A DNA stretch of 64,000 nucleotides, taken from the NCBI RefSeq assembly GCF_020360975.1, contig NW_025408688.1, positions 310,001 through 374,000 of the forward strand, written 5' to 3'. Position 1 is the first letter of the stretch. Every line of letters begins with the position of its first letter. Shown piece after piece: positions 31,071 through 41,191 of the stretch. The notes below the pieces were generated by a model that did no database searches, was not told the origin of the DNA, and was given only the letters and a program-made list of their open reading frames with translations. This stretch comes from Hirsutella rhossiliensis (Eukaryota; Ascomycota; Sordariomycetes; Hypocreales; Ophiocordycipitaceae). A program made the position numbers and the translations under genes.

Positions 31071-32318
31071 ATGGCCGAAGATAACAACAACATGCAGCCG
31101 GACGTCCTCAGCGCCCTGGTTGCCGAGATACGAAGTCTGAGAGAAGAGAGTTCCCGGAGAAACACCCAGTTTGAAGAACGTTTTATTGCCCTGGAACTCC
31201 AACAACACCAGCAAGCCCGTTCGTCTGAACTCCTAGAGCCAACGCCATCTGTCACCCCGGCTGTCCCCATTGAGGACACCCGTGTGGTCGCCACTCACAA
31301 CCCTCACCCAACCAAGCGCCCCAAATTACGAGACATACCGAAATTCGGCGGCGACAAGGCCCAGTGGCGAAGCTGGAAACTAGAAACCGAAGGAAAGCTA
31401 CGAGTCGACAAAGAAGCCCTTGGAGATGCAGAAGGCCACTTTATGTACATCTTCATGAGCCTAGAAGGCAAGGCTAAAGACAACGTGACCACATTTGTGG
31501 AGATGCAAACCGAGAAGAAAACGTTCAATGTTGCTGAACTACTCAACCGCCTCGAATTGCTGTACGGGAGAGGGATCGCAAGCAGAGAGCTACACGCAAC
31601 CTGCATTCGATTAAGCAAGGAGAGAATGAACCGTTCACGTCCTTTACCCCGCTTTGAGAGGAGATCGCCAATGCCAACGCCGAGTATTGGCCAGATGACA
31701 GCAAGATTTCCTACCTCCAGGAGGCACTAAACGATAAAATGAAAGCAGGCCTCATAGGCTCTGACCCTCTGCCATCAGCAGCTATGTTGGGCTGGCGAGG
31801 AGGTGCGATTCGCTGAGCAGCCAGATGGAATTATTGGGTCAGTGGAAAGGCCTCGAGGCAACACAAAGAGTTCGGACAACTATGACAACCACCAGAATCA
31901 TGGAGGCCAGGCTGCCCAGAAACAGTCTGGCCAGAAAACCGAAGTTAGACGAGAGGATATGATGGAATGGGAACCAACTCTACAAGTATCCGCGAAAGTG
32001 AACGCTGCGCGCACCCGCAGTGATAAGAACACATATGGTTACCAATCCAAGCGACCAGAAGACCAAGCGCTGTTGGGCAAGCGTGCCAAGTGGGTCGACC
32101 AGGCCGAGATGGACGCCCGTTACCGTGAAGGGCGTTGCCTCCGTTGTGGAAGAGACAACTGCAGAATCGAGCGCTGTCCATTGGCTGCGCCTATCCGACC
32201 CGCAAACACGACCCGACGCACTCAGGTCAATGCCGTGACCCCGTCACGACCAGCGGTCACTAAAGCCGAGGTCGCCGAAGACGATACTTCTTCTCATAGC
32301 GAGGAAGATTCAGACTAG
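31071..32318 (+). pseudogene. Gag of Gypsy G3
   Basis: MAEDNNNMQPDVLSALVAEI at 31071 is the likely start, because the longer upstream frame would begin inside the LTR. A coiled coil (IRSLREESSRRNTQFEERFI) precedes the capsid (RDIPKFGGDKAQWRSWKLET, GHFMYIFMSLEGKAKDNV). A frameshift near 31640-31800 leads to the second part, which ends with an unusual knuckle CLRCGRDNCRIERC near 32140-32180, where Cys replaces the usual His, and an acidic tail. Confidence 0.82.
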
Positions 32319-32333
32319 GGACACGCGGCGGCT

Positions 32334-32804
32334 GTGAGAGAATGGGATGTGAGCGGAAAAGCAAAAATGGACGGAGAACCGTTCATAGCAGACGTCAGGG
32401 TGAACGGCACAGACTTCGTGCCATCTCTTGTCGACTATGGCTGCCTCTGCTACGGCGCGGTTAGCAAGCGCACATTTCACTCTCTCCAGTTGCCACATAT
32501 ACGCGTTCAGCCGCGTATCTTGGAGAACGCAGCCGGAGACGGCAAGGAGGTCAAAATCGACAAGATCACGTATGTGTCGATCGACCTCGATGGACATCAG
32601 CAGCATCGTGTTTTCATGTACGTCATCGACGATCTGAACTGGGATATGATCCTGGGTAAACGATGGATGGAAGACCAGGATGTTCACATCCATGCGAAGG
32701 AAGGATATCTCGAGATCGGGTCCAATGGAGTTCAAGTACGAGACCGACGACGTTACCAGCCTCCCCAGCTAGATGTCTCTAATGTCATGGCCGCAACCTT
32801 TTAG
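32334..32804 (+). pseudogene. Protease domain of Gypsy G3
   Basis: The frame shows VNGTDFVPSLVDYGCLCYGA and DLNWDMILGKRWMEDQDV, the flap and C-terminal part of a Gypsy aspartic protease. The active site reads LVDYG where D-S/T-G is expected. The Tyr at the second position is likely damaging, so this protease is probably inactive unless this reflects a sequence error. It is separated from Gag by a few codons and from RT by a frameshift near 32805. Confidence 0.75.
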
Positions 32805-32857
32805 CAGAAGCACGCCGTGACAAACGCAAAGGCGGCATTGGAGTTCACTCGGTCACG

Positions 32858-35269
32858 ATGGCGGATATTGACAAGGCCCTAAGACCGAAACCGAAGACTG
32901 ACGTAATGGAGAAGCTGCCACCACAGTACCACAAGTGGTCTCGAGCTTTCTCTCAGCAACTGGCCGACCAGCTGCCCCCTCATCGGCCAGGTGTGGACCT
33001 GAAGATCGAAGTGCTGAAAGACGAGCATGGCCGAGAGAAGCCCTACCCTGGGGACCGCTTTACAGCATGTCCCGCGAGGAGCTATTGGTACTACGGAAGA
33101 CTCTCACAGAACTACTCGACAAGGGATTTATTAGAGTCAGCAGCTCGCCAGCCGCGGCACCAGTCCTTATGGTGAAGAAGCCCGGCGGAGGCATCCGCTT
33201 CTGCGTGGATTACAGAGGTTTGAACCATATAACGAAGAGGGACCGCTATCCCTTGCCCTTACTGAGCGAGACCTTGCGAACGATAGCCAAGGCAAGGTGG
33301 TTCACCAAGGTAGATGTTATAGCAGCGTTCCATAAGATCAGGGTCGCCCCCGGCGACGAGGAAAAGACAACTTTCAGAACGCGCTATGGATCCTTCGAAT
33401 GGCTGGTAGTTCCATTCGGCCTGACAGGCGCACCAGCAGCCTTTCAGCGGTACATTAACAGCGCGCTCCAGGATTACCTAGACGATTTTGTGTCAGCATA
33501 TATCGACGATGTCCTGATCTTCTCCTCTGGAAGCCTGCAAGACCACCGCGACAAGGTCGGCAAGGTCCTCCAACGACTGATGGACGCCGGGCTGCAACTG
33601 GATATCAACAAGAGTGAATTCGAAGTCAAGGCTGTGAAATACCTTGGGTTTATCATCGAGGCGGAGTGTGGGATCCGAGTCGACCCTGAGAAGGTTGAGG
33701 CTGTGAAGGAATGGGCAACCCCGACGAATGTTAAGTCCGTGAGGAGTTTTATTGGATTCGCGAACTTCTACAGGATGTTTATGCCAGAGTTCTCGGTGAT
33801 AGCGGAGCGCTAACGCGGCTAACGAAGAAGGACGTGCCATTCCGTTGGGATGAATTGTGCGAAGAAGCCTTCGAGAAGCTCAAGGACCTGTTGATCACGG
33901 CCCCAATCCTTGCACACTTCCATCCAGAAAGGAGACTATCGTGGAAGCAGACGCTTCAGGATTCGCGTCGGGAGGCGTGCTCTTGCAGAGAGATGATAAG
34001 GATGGACTGGTACGACCTGTCGCATACTTCTCGAAGAAACATTCGGCAGCCGAAGCGAACTACGCTATCCATGACAAGGAGCTACTCGCCATTCTCAGAT
34101 GTTTGGAGCAGTGGGAACCAGAGCTACGGGCAGTAGAGCACTTCAAGATCCTAACGGACCACAAGAACCTGAGGTACTTCTACTCGGAAAGGAGGTTGAC
34201 AGAGAGACAAGTGCGGTGGTCGGAGTTCCTGTCCAGGTTCCAATTCGAGCTCGAATGGAGGCCGGGCCGCAAGGGCGGATTGCCTGACGCACTCTCTCGA
34301 CGAGACCAGGATATGCCGGCCAACTACTCCGATGAACGACTAAAGGGACGCATTATGAGGCTATTCCAAAACGATCACCTTAGAAGAGTCCCAATATCGA
34401 CATTGTCTACCAACACCGAGGGTGCCCAGGAAATCAACTTCGGAAAAGAGATCAGGATATTTGAAGATGAGGAGTTACAGCAGCTGTGGCACGCCGCACG
34501 GCAAGAAGACAAGCTTTATCAAGAACTCACGAAGCTGGTAGCAGATGGAGCGAAGAGTTTGCCAACAGAGTTACAGAAGGAGAAGGTTGTCAGCATTTCA
34601 GAATGCTCATTAGACAATAGAGGCCTGCTGTGCTTTAGAGAACGCGTCTGGATACCCGGTTCGGAGCCGCTACGTACAAAGATCATCCAGGAAACTCACG
34701 ACTCTCATATCACCGGACATCCTGGAAGGGACCTCACGTACTCGACTCTGTCGAGACGCTTCTTCTGGCCGGGTGCCGCTAGCGATGTACGTCGGTTTGT
34801 GCGCAACTGCGACCCTATTCCGCAACGCATATGGAGCGAAATTACCATTGACTTTATTACTGACCTCCCGCCGTCGGGGAAAGATGGCGCGACGAACTGC
34901 ATGGTGGTCACGGACCGACTCACCAAAGGCGTCGAACTCGAAGGATTGAACGATATTTCCACAGAAGCGGTTGCAAGAAGACTCTTCGAACGACACTACC
35001 CTGTCCATGGCATCCCAACGGTTATCACCAGTGATCAGGGTCCCCAGTTTGTCAGTGGTATGTGGAAAAGTTTCTGTCAGATGCTAGGGATCGAGCAGCG
35101 GTTGTCGACGGCGTACCATCCACAAACCGACGGTGCAACAGAACGAATGAACCAAGAGGTAGAGAGGATTCTTCGGATATGGACGAATTATCTGCAGGAG
35201 AACTGGTTAGACTTGCTTCCAATCGCGATGGCGACTATTAACGAGAGGAAGCAACCTCCACCGGACTGA
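32858..35269 (+). pseudogene. RT, RNase H and integrase of Gypsy G3
   Basis: [59 protein letters not shown] and catalytic AYIDDVLIFSSG near 33493. A frameshift at 33040-33060 and another at 33810-33860 flank it. RNase H: VEADASGFASGGVL, HDKELLAILRCLEQW, ILTDHKNLRYFY. Integrase starts HDSHITGHPGRDLTYSTLSR, but its zinc finger loses the second half of the cysteine pair (RNCDPIPQRIW), apparently through a short deletion; the DDE core follows: TIDFITDLPP, VITSDQGPQFVSGMW, TDGATERMNQEVE. A stop appears at 35269. Confidence 0.9.
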
Positions 35270-35880
35270 GCCCGTTCTTCTTCATGCACGGCTACCACAA
35301 CGAGCCAATCCAGTTAGTTGAGCATCGAAGAACGGAAGACACGACGCAGGGGGAAGCGACAGCGGAGGATTTTATTCAGAGACTACAGGACGCCACGGAG
35401 TTTGCGCAAGCAGCGATAGCTATGGCCCAGGAAATACAGCAAGCGCAAGCCAACAAGCACAGGACAGCCGCACCGAGATACGAGCCTGGGGATTGGGTAT
35501 ACCTCAACTTGAGAAATGTCAAAACATCGCGACCCTGCAAGAAGCTCGATTGGCTACATGCCAAATATCAAGTGCTCGCGGAAGTTAGCCCACATGCCTA
35601 CAGGTTGGATGTGCCTGGGCGCATCCATCCAGTCTTTCACGTCGACCTACTCCGGCCAGTCCCCGGAGACCGATTGCCTTCGCAGAAACTCGATCAAGAG
35701 AGTGCCCCACCGGTGCTGGTGGACGGCGAAAAGATGTACCTTGTCGAAAGAATTCTGGATGAAAGAATGGAAGGTACGCATAAGAAGGTGCTCGTAAATG
35801 GCATGATTACTCGCAGCCTACGTGGAACCCCTTACCACTATTCGACACACGGATGCATGGAAGCAATGGAAGAAGCATAA
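35270..35880 (+). pseudogene. Integrase C-terminus and chromodomain of Gypsy G3
   Basis: Continuing in the next frame, FFMHGYHNEPIQLVEHRRTE, YEPGDWVYLNLRNVKTSRPC and IHPVFHVDLLRPV form the GPY-type end of integrase. EKMYLVERILDERMEGTHKK then starts a chromodomain whose second half (KWHDYSQPTW) lies in a shifted frame near 35795. Chromodomains of this family bind methylated histone H3 tails. Confidence 0.85.
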
Positions 35881-35960
35881 AAGGAGTGTCACCTTCTCAA
35901 GTCATCTTGCCACAGATTTCCACGATCCCCGGAAGAGGAAACGTTGGAAGGAGGAGGTAA

Positions 35961-36150
35961 TGTAACGGGCAAGCCGCTTTAACGGCGGCTGCGCCGCTTA
36001 GCTTCTAGAACCTTCCATTGGCTCGAAGCTATAAAATGCTATTGTGCTCTCATGTAGTAGATTTTCTTTCTTTCTTTCTTTCTTCTCTATCTTGATAGTA
36101 AACAGCATAGGGACTAGTTAGTTGTATCAACTCACTAGAGGCCTTTCACA
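35961..36150 (+). repeat. 3' LTR of Gypsy G3
   Basis: 190 bp with one difference from 30742-30931. The LTR ends GCCTTTCACA, then GCTGGCCGC. Confidence 0.92.
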
Positions 36151-36940
36151 GCTGGCCGCAACAGCCGAAGGCTGAGCAGCACCCTCGAAAGCCCTCAATG
36201 TGAGTTTTAAGTGATTTATATGAGAGCTTAAGTTAGAAGAGAACAGGTAGTCACAAGCACCAGCGCAGGCAGGGCGGTAAGGCTCCAAAAGATGATCTCT
36301 TCTGCTGTACAGATTGTAATGCAGACGAGGTGTTTAGCTCTGCAAAAGTGGCTCAAACTCGCTAAATAAATACAGCTTAAGGACCCCAAAAAAAGAAGAG
36401 GCTCTGAAGAAGGAGACCTGAAGGTTTCAGCAACAGAAGAAGGCGGCGGAGCAAAAGCTTTCGCTCTACAGAAGAGGAAGCAATGAGAGGCGGAAATTGG
36501 GAGAAAACGACGGATGACGGAGGCCTTGAAGCAAAATATGGAGATAAATTGGCACTATTAACAAGAGCTGAAGACTTTGACTATGGAAAAGCCCCAGAAA
36601 ATGCAGAATGAGCGACGGGTGGCTTCTGAGGGTTGCGTGAGGAGTCAGGATGCTCACGCCGCAGAAATTGTCACTCTTCCGTTCACACCAGAGCGGACCA
36701 TAGCATTGCAGGTACCAAGCCCACTATATAATAACGCAAATAACAAGGCAATGATAACTTCGAACCACATATCCTGTCCTCAAAGGCCCTCTTTAGCTGT
36801 TGATAGTGATCGGAAGGTAGTGGGTGCATTTCGGGGACTTGCGCGATCGGAGAGTAACAGAAGACGACCTCGATGACTGGATGACTTCAAAAAAATATTG
36901 AGTGGAATCTTTGAGCATTATTAATTGCTCTTATGAGATT
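36151..36940. other. Gene-poor stretch, A-rich
   Basis: No supported gene. Lys/Arg/Glu-rich frames around 36390-36640 (for example MTMEKPQKMQNERRVASEG) look like a charged tail of a DNA transposase, but no core domain is present, so I leave it unassigned. Confidence 0.4.
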
Positions 36941-38737
36941 TTAGAACAATTCAAATAGTATTCGTGGAGTTATTCTCAGTTCTTTACTGGAATGCAAGGG
37001 AGAAAAAACCCGGCGAATCACCCGATCCGGCAGATCACCGGGAAATCCCTTATTAGAGCCACCGTCGCTGTCTTCCTTGGCGTGCTTCCACTTGCGCTTG
37101 GCGTTAAGTAGTACGTTCGAGTTGATATGGAAGATACAAAGCTGTTGTTGAGCGTCTGGAAACTGATCTTCCAGTGCCGCCTTCATCTGTTGGTCGAAGT
37201 CCGTGATCACAACGTTGGGTAGTTGAATTCCATGCCTCTCAAACAACTGCCTAATCCCTTCAGCGAGGAATTGGAAGCCTTCACGCCTTTCGTTATCGAT
37301 CAAGCCGAAGGCAGCGTTGTAGACCGACTTGAGGCAAGTTTGACCCGTCGCCTGGAAGAGCGGGAGCTTGAAGCGATTTGTGTTGTAAGTGTTGTCGAAG
37401 CTTATCACCTCCGGGAAGCGTTTCCACATACGGATACAGTATGGAAAGGTCCATACCAACCCAACAAGGCGGTCAGGTTCGGTCTCTGACCACTTGGCGA
37501 TATAGGGGATGCCCCTCTCGTCGAAAAGCTTGATTAACGCGGCTGTGGGGCTCATTCCGCCAAGATTCTCGCGGCGCAGAAGCGCCCTGGCGTTATATAT
37601 GTCCCTTCTCATATAGACGGTTCCTGGTGGCTGTCCCGAACAAGTCCCCCTACATCACGTGCCCGGATGCCAACTCGCCGGCTTGTTGTTTCGATTGTTG
37701 CCTTGACAGGGTTGGTAAGTCTTCGGTGAACTGGGTGCGCGGAGGCTAATACTCCGTTCGTGGTTATGTTGGCCGTGCTCAGGGTCGGGAAATGCTCGTA
37801 GCGTCCACATATAGCTGTTCTCTGCCAAGCCTTCCGCGATCACCTTCCACTTGCAGCCGGACTTGCGTGACCGCCTCTGGCGAAGCCCAGTCCCCTCAGA
37901 CGGGCGTGGCTGACCGTACCGATCGCACTCCAATACGTATCGCGTCTTTCTGGCTCGACTCCCAGTTCCATTTCGCCTGACAACGCCAAACCCGTTCGTT
38001 TTGCGAATGCGTTCACCTCGGCGTGAAGGGCCTCGATCGATGGAGCTGCAGTACCGGGGATTTGTGGATTGGGAATAGGTTCAACGTCGCTATAATCCCC
38101 ACACTCGGCGTCGGAGAAGCCGTTCCACTCTTCGTACTCCTGTCCATCTTGGCTCAACGATGATACTAGTGGAGTGGGCGACGCAATACGGCCGTGGCAA
38201 TCGTCTCCACGTTCCCAAATAGCTTGCCGTGGGCCGGACGCTTCTCGACACTTGGCCAACTCGCGAGCCAATAAGGAATCTGTCTCCGCCAGCTCCCAGG
38301 CCAAGGTCAAGGCAGGCTGGAAGCGGGCCACAACCTGCTTGCGGGCATCGACTTCCTCCACCCTCAAGAGGCAGCGTAGACGCTGTCTCTCGAGTTTGTC
38401 TGCATCAGGAATTCCTGTGGTGAACAACCGCCGAGCCCCACCTCCTCGGAAGCTATCATCCAAGAATATTTGTGACTGACGTAGTTTCCACCAGGGCTCG
38501 TCGACGCCACGAGCCGTGTGGTCTTGGCAGGCTAGTGAAGTAGCTTTCTGGCCATGTCGCGAAGAGATTGTATAACGCATCATCGTCGTTAAGGCCGTAA
38601 TACGGTTCAGGATTGAAAGGAGGCTGAGCCCGAGCCCGTGATGCAAGTCTACGGCGCTTGCATGGAGGCAAGCCCGGAAGGGATCTACTACAGCCGTCGC
38701 CGCTGTTGGCAGCAGTTGGGTCTTCGTGCAATGTCAT
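36941..38737 (-). pseudogene. MULE transposase 2, N-terminal and core part
   Basis: Start near 38737 (MTLHEDPTAANSGDGCSRSL); frames shift at about 38500, 37900 and 37630. A FAR1-type DNA-binding segment is at 37930-37700 (GCKWKVIAEGLAENSYMWTL). The MULE core at 37612-36941 has RFPEVISFDNTYNTNRFKLP, PNVVITDFDQQMKAALEDQF and QLCIFHINSNVLLNAKRKW, with the three acidic/CxxH positions. The C-terminal part, including any SWIM finger, is missing. It differs from the MULE at 19531 and lies on the opposite strand. Confidence 0.85.
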
Positions 38738-38859
38738 GCCGGTTGGTGCTTAACCGAATGATTGCTCAGACGGAAAGTTGGTTGTGGGAGAGTTAGTTGT
38801 CACTACAGAACTGGCAGCTGGGATGTCACCCCCCTTCTGCCAGGTGGTGGGGCTACAGA

Positions 38860-39653
38860 CCCTGCCACGTGCAAGGACCAGGCGGCAGAATTTTTGGCCC
38901 AATTAAAAACCGCCGCCCGTGTAAGGAGCGCCCGTGTAGTAAAGTGGTTGGGCCCGTATATCAATTGCCTTCAACAAATACAGGACGAATCAACAGCTGC
39001 TGGCCCGGTGCTAACGAGCTGGTACGTTTTCGACAAGTACTATCAGCTGTCCGATGAGAGCCCGGCATATGGTGCAGCCCTTATTCTTCATCCATCCAGA
39101 GGCAAAGCCCACGTACAAAAGAATTGGCCAAAGGCGTGGCATAAGAACATTTTCGCAGGGTGAAGAAAGCATGGGAAGACGAATACAAGAACCTACCCGC
39201 CGTTCTTACTACTCCCTCTATCGTTCCCGAATTGGAGCTCGATGAGTATGACCGGCTGGCACAGGAGCTTGATGTTGTGGGCACAGAAGAGGACGCCGAC
39301 GAATACGACTCCTACACCTCTCAGCCGCCCATCCCAATCGATGGCTCTCCCCTCGCCTGGTGGCTCCGTGCTGAGCAGAAGGAGCGCTTTCCTCGATTAT
39401 CAAAGATGGCAATAGACATTCTCTCCATACCTGCCATGTCTGCTGACCCTGAGCGCACTTTCTCTGGGGCGCGGCGTACAATCTCATGGGATCGCATGCT
39501 TCTTGGAGCATCGACAATTGAAAAGGGGAGTGCTTGAAGAGCTGGATTCGCAGCGGGATAACGGCAGGGCTGCCAGTAGAGGAGATTGAACTGTTCGAGG
39601 ACATCACACACAACAGCATCATCGGCACCCGACGCGAACATAGTGGCCTATGA
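38860..39653 (+). pseudogene. hAT transposase 2, C-terminal part
   Basis: FLAQLKTAARVRSARVVKWL (38890) and YGAALILHPSRGKAHVQKNW (39064) are the region before the dimerisation domain; KKAWEDEYKNLPAVLTTPSI and FPRLSKMAIDILSIPAMSAD followed by PERTFSGARRTISWDRMLLG form the hAT dimerisation block (the PASSAxxERxFS motif). A frameshift near 39160 and one near 39535 break it. The end HSGL is at 39653. The catalytic N-terminal half is absent. It belongs to another hAT family than 10781-11919. Confidence 0.87.
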
Positions 39654-39660
39654 CGTCATT

Positions 39661-39757
39661 TTCCGTATGGTCATATATGATTTAGTTGACCATACGGGAA
39701 TAAACCATACGCCATAAACCATAGAGGTCCGTATGGCGTATGGCGTATGATTAAAAG
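39661..39757. repeat. hAT 2 subterminal CCATACGG/CCGTATGG repeats
   Basis: TCCGTATGG, GACCATACGGG, ACCATACGCC, GTCCGTATGGCG and GTATGGCGTATG follow within 100 bp directly after the hAT stop codon. They lie in both orientations. Clustered short repeats near the end are typical for hAT transposase binding. Confidence 0.75.
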
Positions 39758-40013
39758 CCTGGTTTCCTAGTAAGCGACGACTGACGCATACCTTGACCTG
39801 CTTGCTTGCTCGCTTGCCTCTCGTCCATCTTACTTGCTTCACCCTGGTGCCCCCTCGCCTTATCAGACAACCCCATTCATGACCATTGATCACACCGCCT
39901 CCCCCGTGGCATGGGCCGCCCGGCTGTTCAGCTATGGGCCATTTCAGCTTCGTCACCAGGAGACACGCCGACGACCGATCCGCCTCGCAGGCCTATCCCA
40001 GCTTAAATAGCTG
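39758..40013. other. Gene-free stretch
   Basis: No supported gene between the hAT 2 repeats and the small orphan frame at 40014. Confidence 0.45.
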
Positions 40014-40397
40014 TCAGGAGGACCCCGATATCTGCATACACAGGAACCAAGTATCCTCCTTCCAAACAGGGTCCGCTCGATGCGACACGACGTTATCTAG
40101 TGCGTGGAAGCCCGTCGGTTTTCGGGCCAAATCGACGTCGAGGCCGGGCGCTATAACGGGTCCATGCTTGTGGGCCCGCCGAATCATATGGATGAACTGT
40201 TCATATTTCCGAGCGTGGATCCACACTTGCCGTAACTTTTGGCGAATTCGCCGTATAACACTGGACCCAACTCTTCCCCAGCTACTGAAAGCTTCGCGAA
40301 CTGAGTCAGTGGAATGGCTGGCGGCAAACTTAGGAAAATAGAGTCGGCAATTTTTCTCTGGTTGGAACCAGGCTAGAGTTGCCAGCCGTATCAGCAT
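40014..40397 (-). CDS. Orphan ORF of 127 codons, unknown
   Basis: The frame reads MLIRLATLAWFQPEKNCRLY and later KLRQVWIHARKYEQFIHMIR and APGLDVDLARKPTGFHALDN. I do not recognise a family. The 151-codon plus-strand frame over the same bases is less convincing because the minus frame has a more protein-like composition. It could be a fragment of a transposon protein or a host gene left between insertions. Low confidence. Confidence 0.3.
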   Translation of the reverse strand: MLIRLATLAWFQPEKNCRLYFPKFAASHSTDSVREAFSSWGRVGSSVIRRIRQKLRQVWIHARKYEQFIHMIRRAHKHGPVIAPGLDVDLARKPTGFHALDNVVSHRADPVWKEDTWFLCMQISGSS

Positions 40398-40763
40398 GCC
40401 GTCGGCAATTAGACTCGTTTAGTAATGGTGAGAACTTACTGGTAACTAGATTTGACAGGTTTATCAGCAGTGTCTGTCGCGAAGACCATTGCGCCACGCA
40501 GGCAAAAGTGGAACGCGCGCTCCGACAGGTGCGCTGCAATTAACACATATGACTGACAACCGCGTTTTCCGACACACCCCCTCAGGGATCGCGGCTCCGC
40601 CGGGATTCCTGGACCTAAGCCCACGACGCGGAGTCGAACACCAAGCACCGCGCCCATTACCCAGGGAAATCCAAGAGAGAGAGGGGTACACGGCTATCTA
40701 CGGGTATTACCCCGCAACGCGCAGTCACCGGAAGTTGCAGGGGGTAGTTTGCCACCCCCTCCC
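40398..40763 (-). other. Leader-like sequence downstream of Copia primer site
   Basis: In minus orientation this follows the primer binding site. No gag is recognisable; short Pro/Arg-rich frames are not supported. Confidence 0.35.
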
Positions 40764-40774
40764 GGGCTCATAAC
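40764..40774 (-). promoter_or_regulatory. Copia primer binding site, tRNA-iMet half
   Basis: Directly after the LTR end the minus strand reads GTTATGAGCCC. The complement GGGCTCATAAC is the anticodon-arm sequence of initiator methionine tRNA, the half-tRNA primer classically used by Copia elements. This fixes the orientation and the LTR border. Confidence 0.75.
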
Positions 40775-41049
40775 TCTCGCGAAGAGAGGGTGCAAGTGAT
40801 GAATAGATTATGTTTCTTGTCCTTAGATTCTTCTTCCTCCCTAACAAAAAGTGACTTCTTATAGTTCTGTCACCTGTGGCTGCCTTGTGGTGGCGATGTC
40901 GCCACCAGGCCGCCTAGATGACGTTGTCATCTAGAAGGTTCGATACCACCGCTTAACAACAATATTATTCATCCTTCTCAGTCACCTTTGCTAGAGTCAG
41001 CCCGACTAGGTAACCTCCGGACCTAGATCGTTAACCCGTTTTCACGACA
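40775..41049 (-). repeat. 5' LTR of a Copia element (TGTCGTG family)
   Basis: On the minus strand it begins TGTCGTGAAAACGGG and ends TTCGCGAGA; it matches the solo LTR at 45267-45536 in inverse orientation. Two strong palindromes are inside: GGTGGCGATGTCGCCACC at 40889-40906 and CTAGATGAC-n3-GTCATCTAG at 40914-40934. The body of this element is lost. Confidence 0.8.
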
Positions 41050-41191
41050 GTGTCACTGGCAGTCAGACTCGTCGGTCATGGGTAACTTACAAACTTATTG
41101 TACTCAGTCATGAAATCTGCAGCAGCTTTCGCCAGCTGTCCAGGCAGCTTCTGAAATGCTGCTGCGATGTCGGTTGGGGCTTTTGAGGTCG

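Larger units (their letters stand above)
30742..36150 (+). mobile_element. Ty3/Gypsy retrotransposon G3 with chromodomain
   Basis: LTRs of 190 bp (30742-30931, 35961-36150) differ at a single site (CCGCCTAGC against CCGCTTAGC). Inside are Gag, protease, RT, RNase H, integrase and chromodomain. A purine-rich stretch GTTGGAAGGAGGAGGTAA precedes the 3' LTR. Flanks are ATGCC and GCTGG, so no target duplication is found. It is only distantly related to Gypsy copies A and B. Confidence 0.93.

Noticed and set aside
30908..31294. Minus ORF with Ser-Val-Ser repeats
   Set aside because: Antisense of the GAAGACACT repeat and Gag of Gypsy G3.
36390..36650. Charged frames resembling a transposase tail
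   Set aside because: No core domain and several stops; composition alone is not enough.
40600..40700. GTTCGACTCC on the minus strand resembling a tRNA T-arm
   Set aside because: No acceptor stem, D-arm or anticodon arm can be paired around it.
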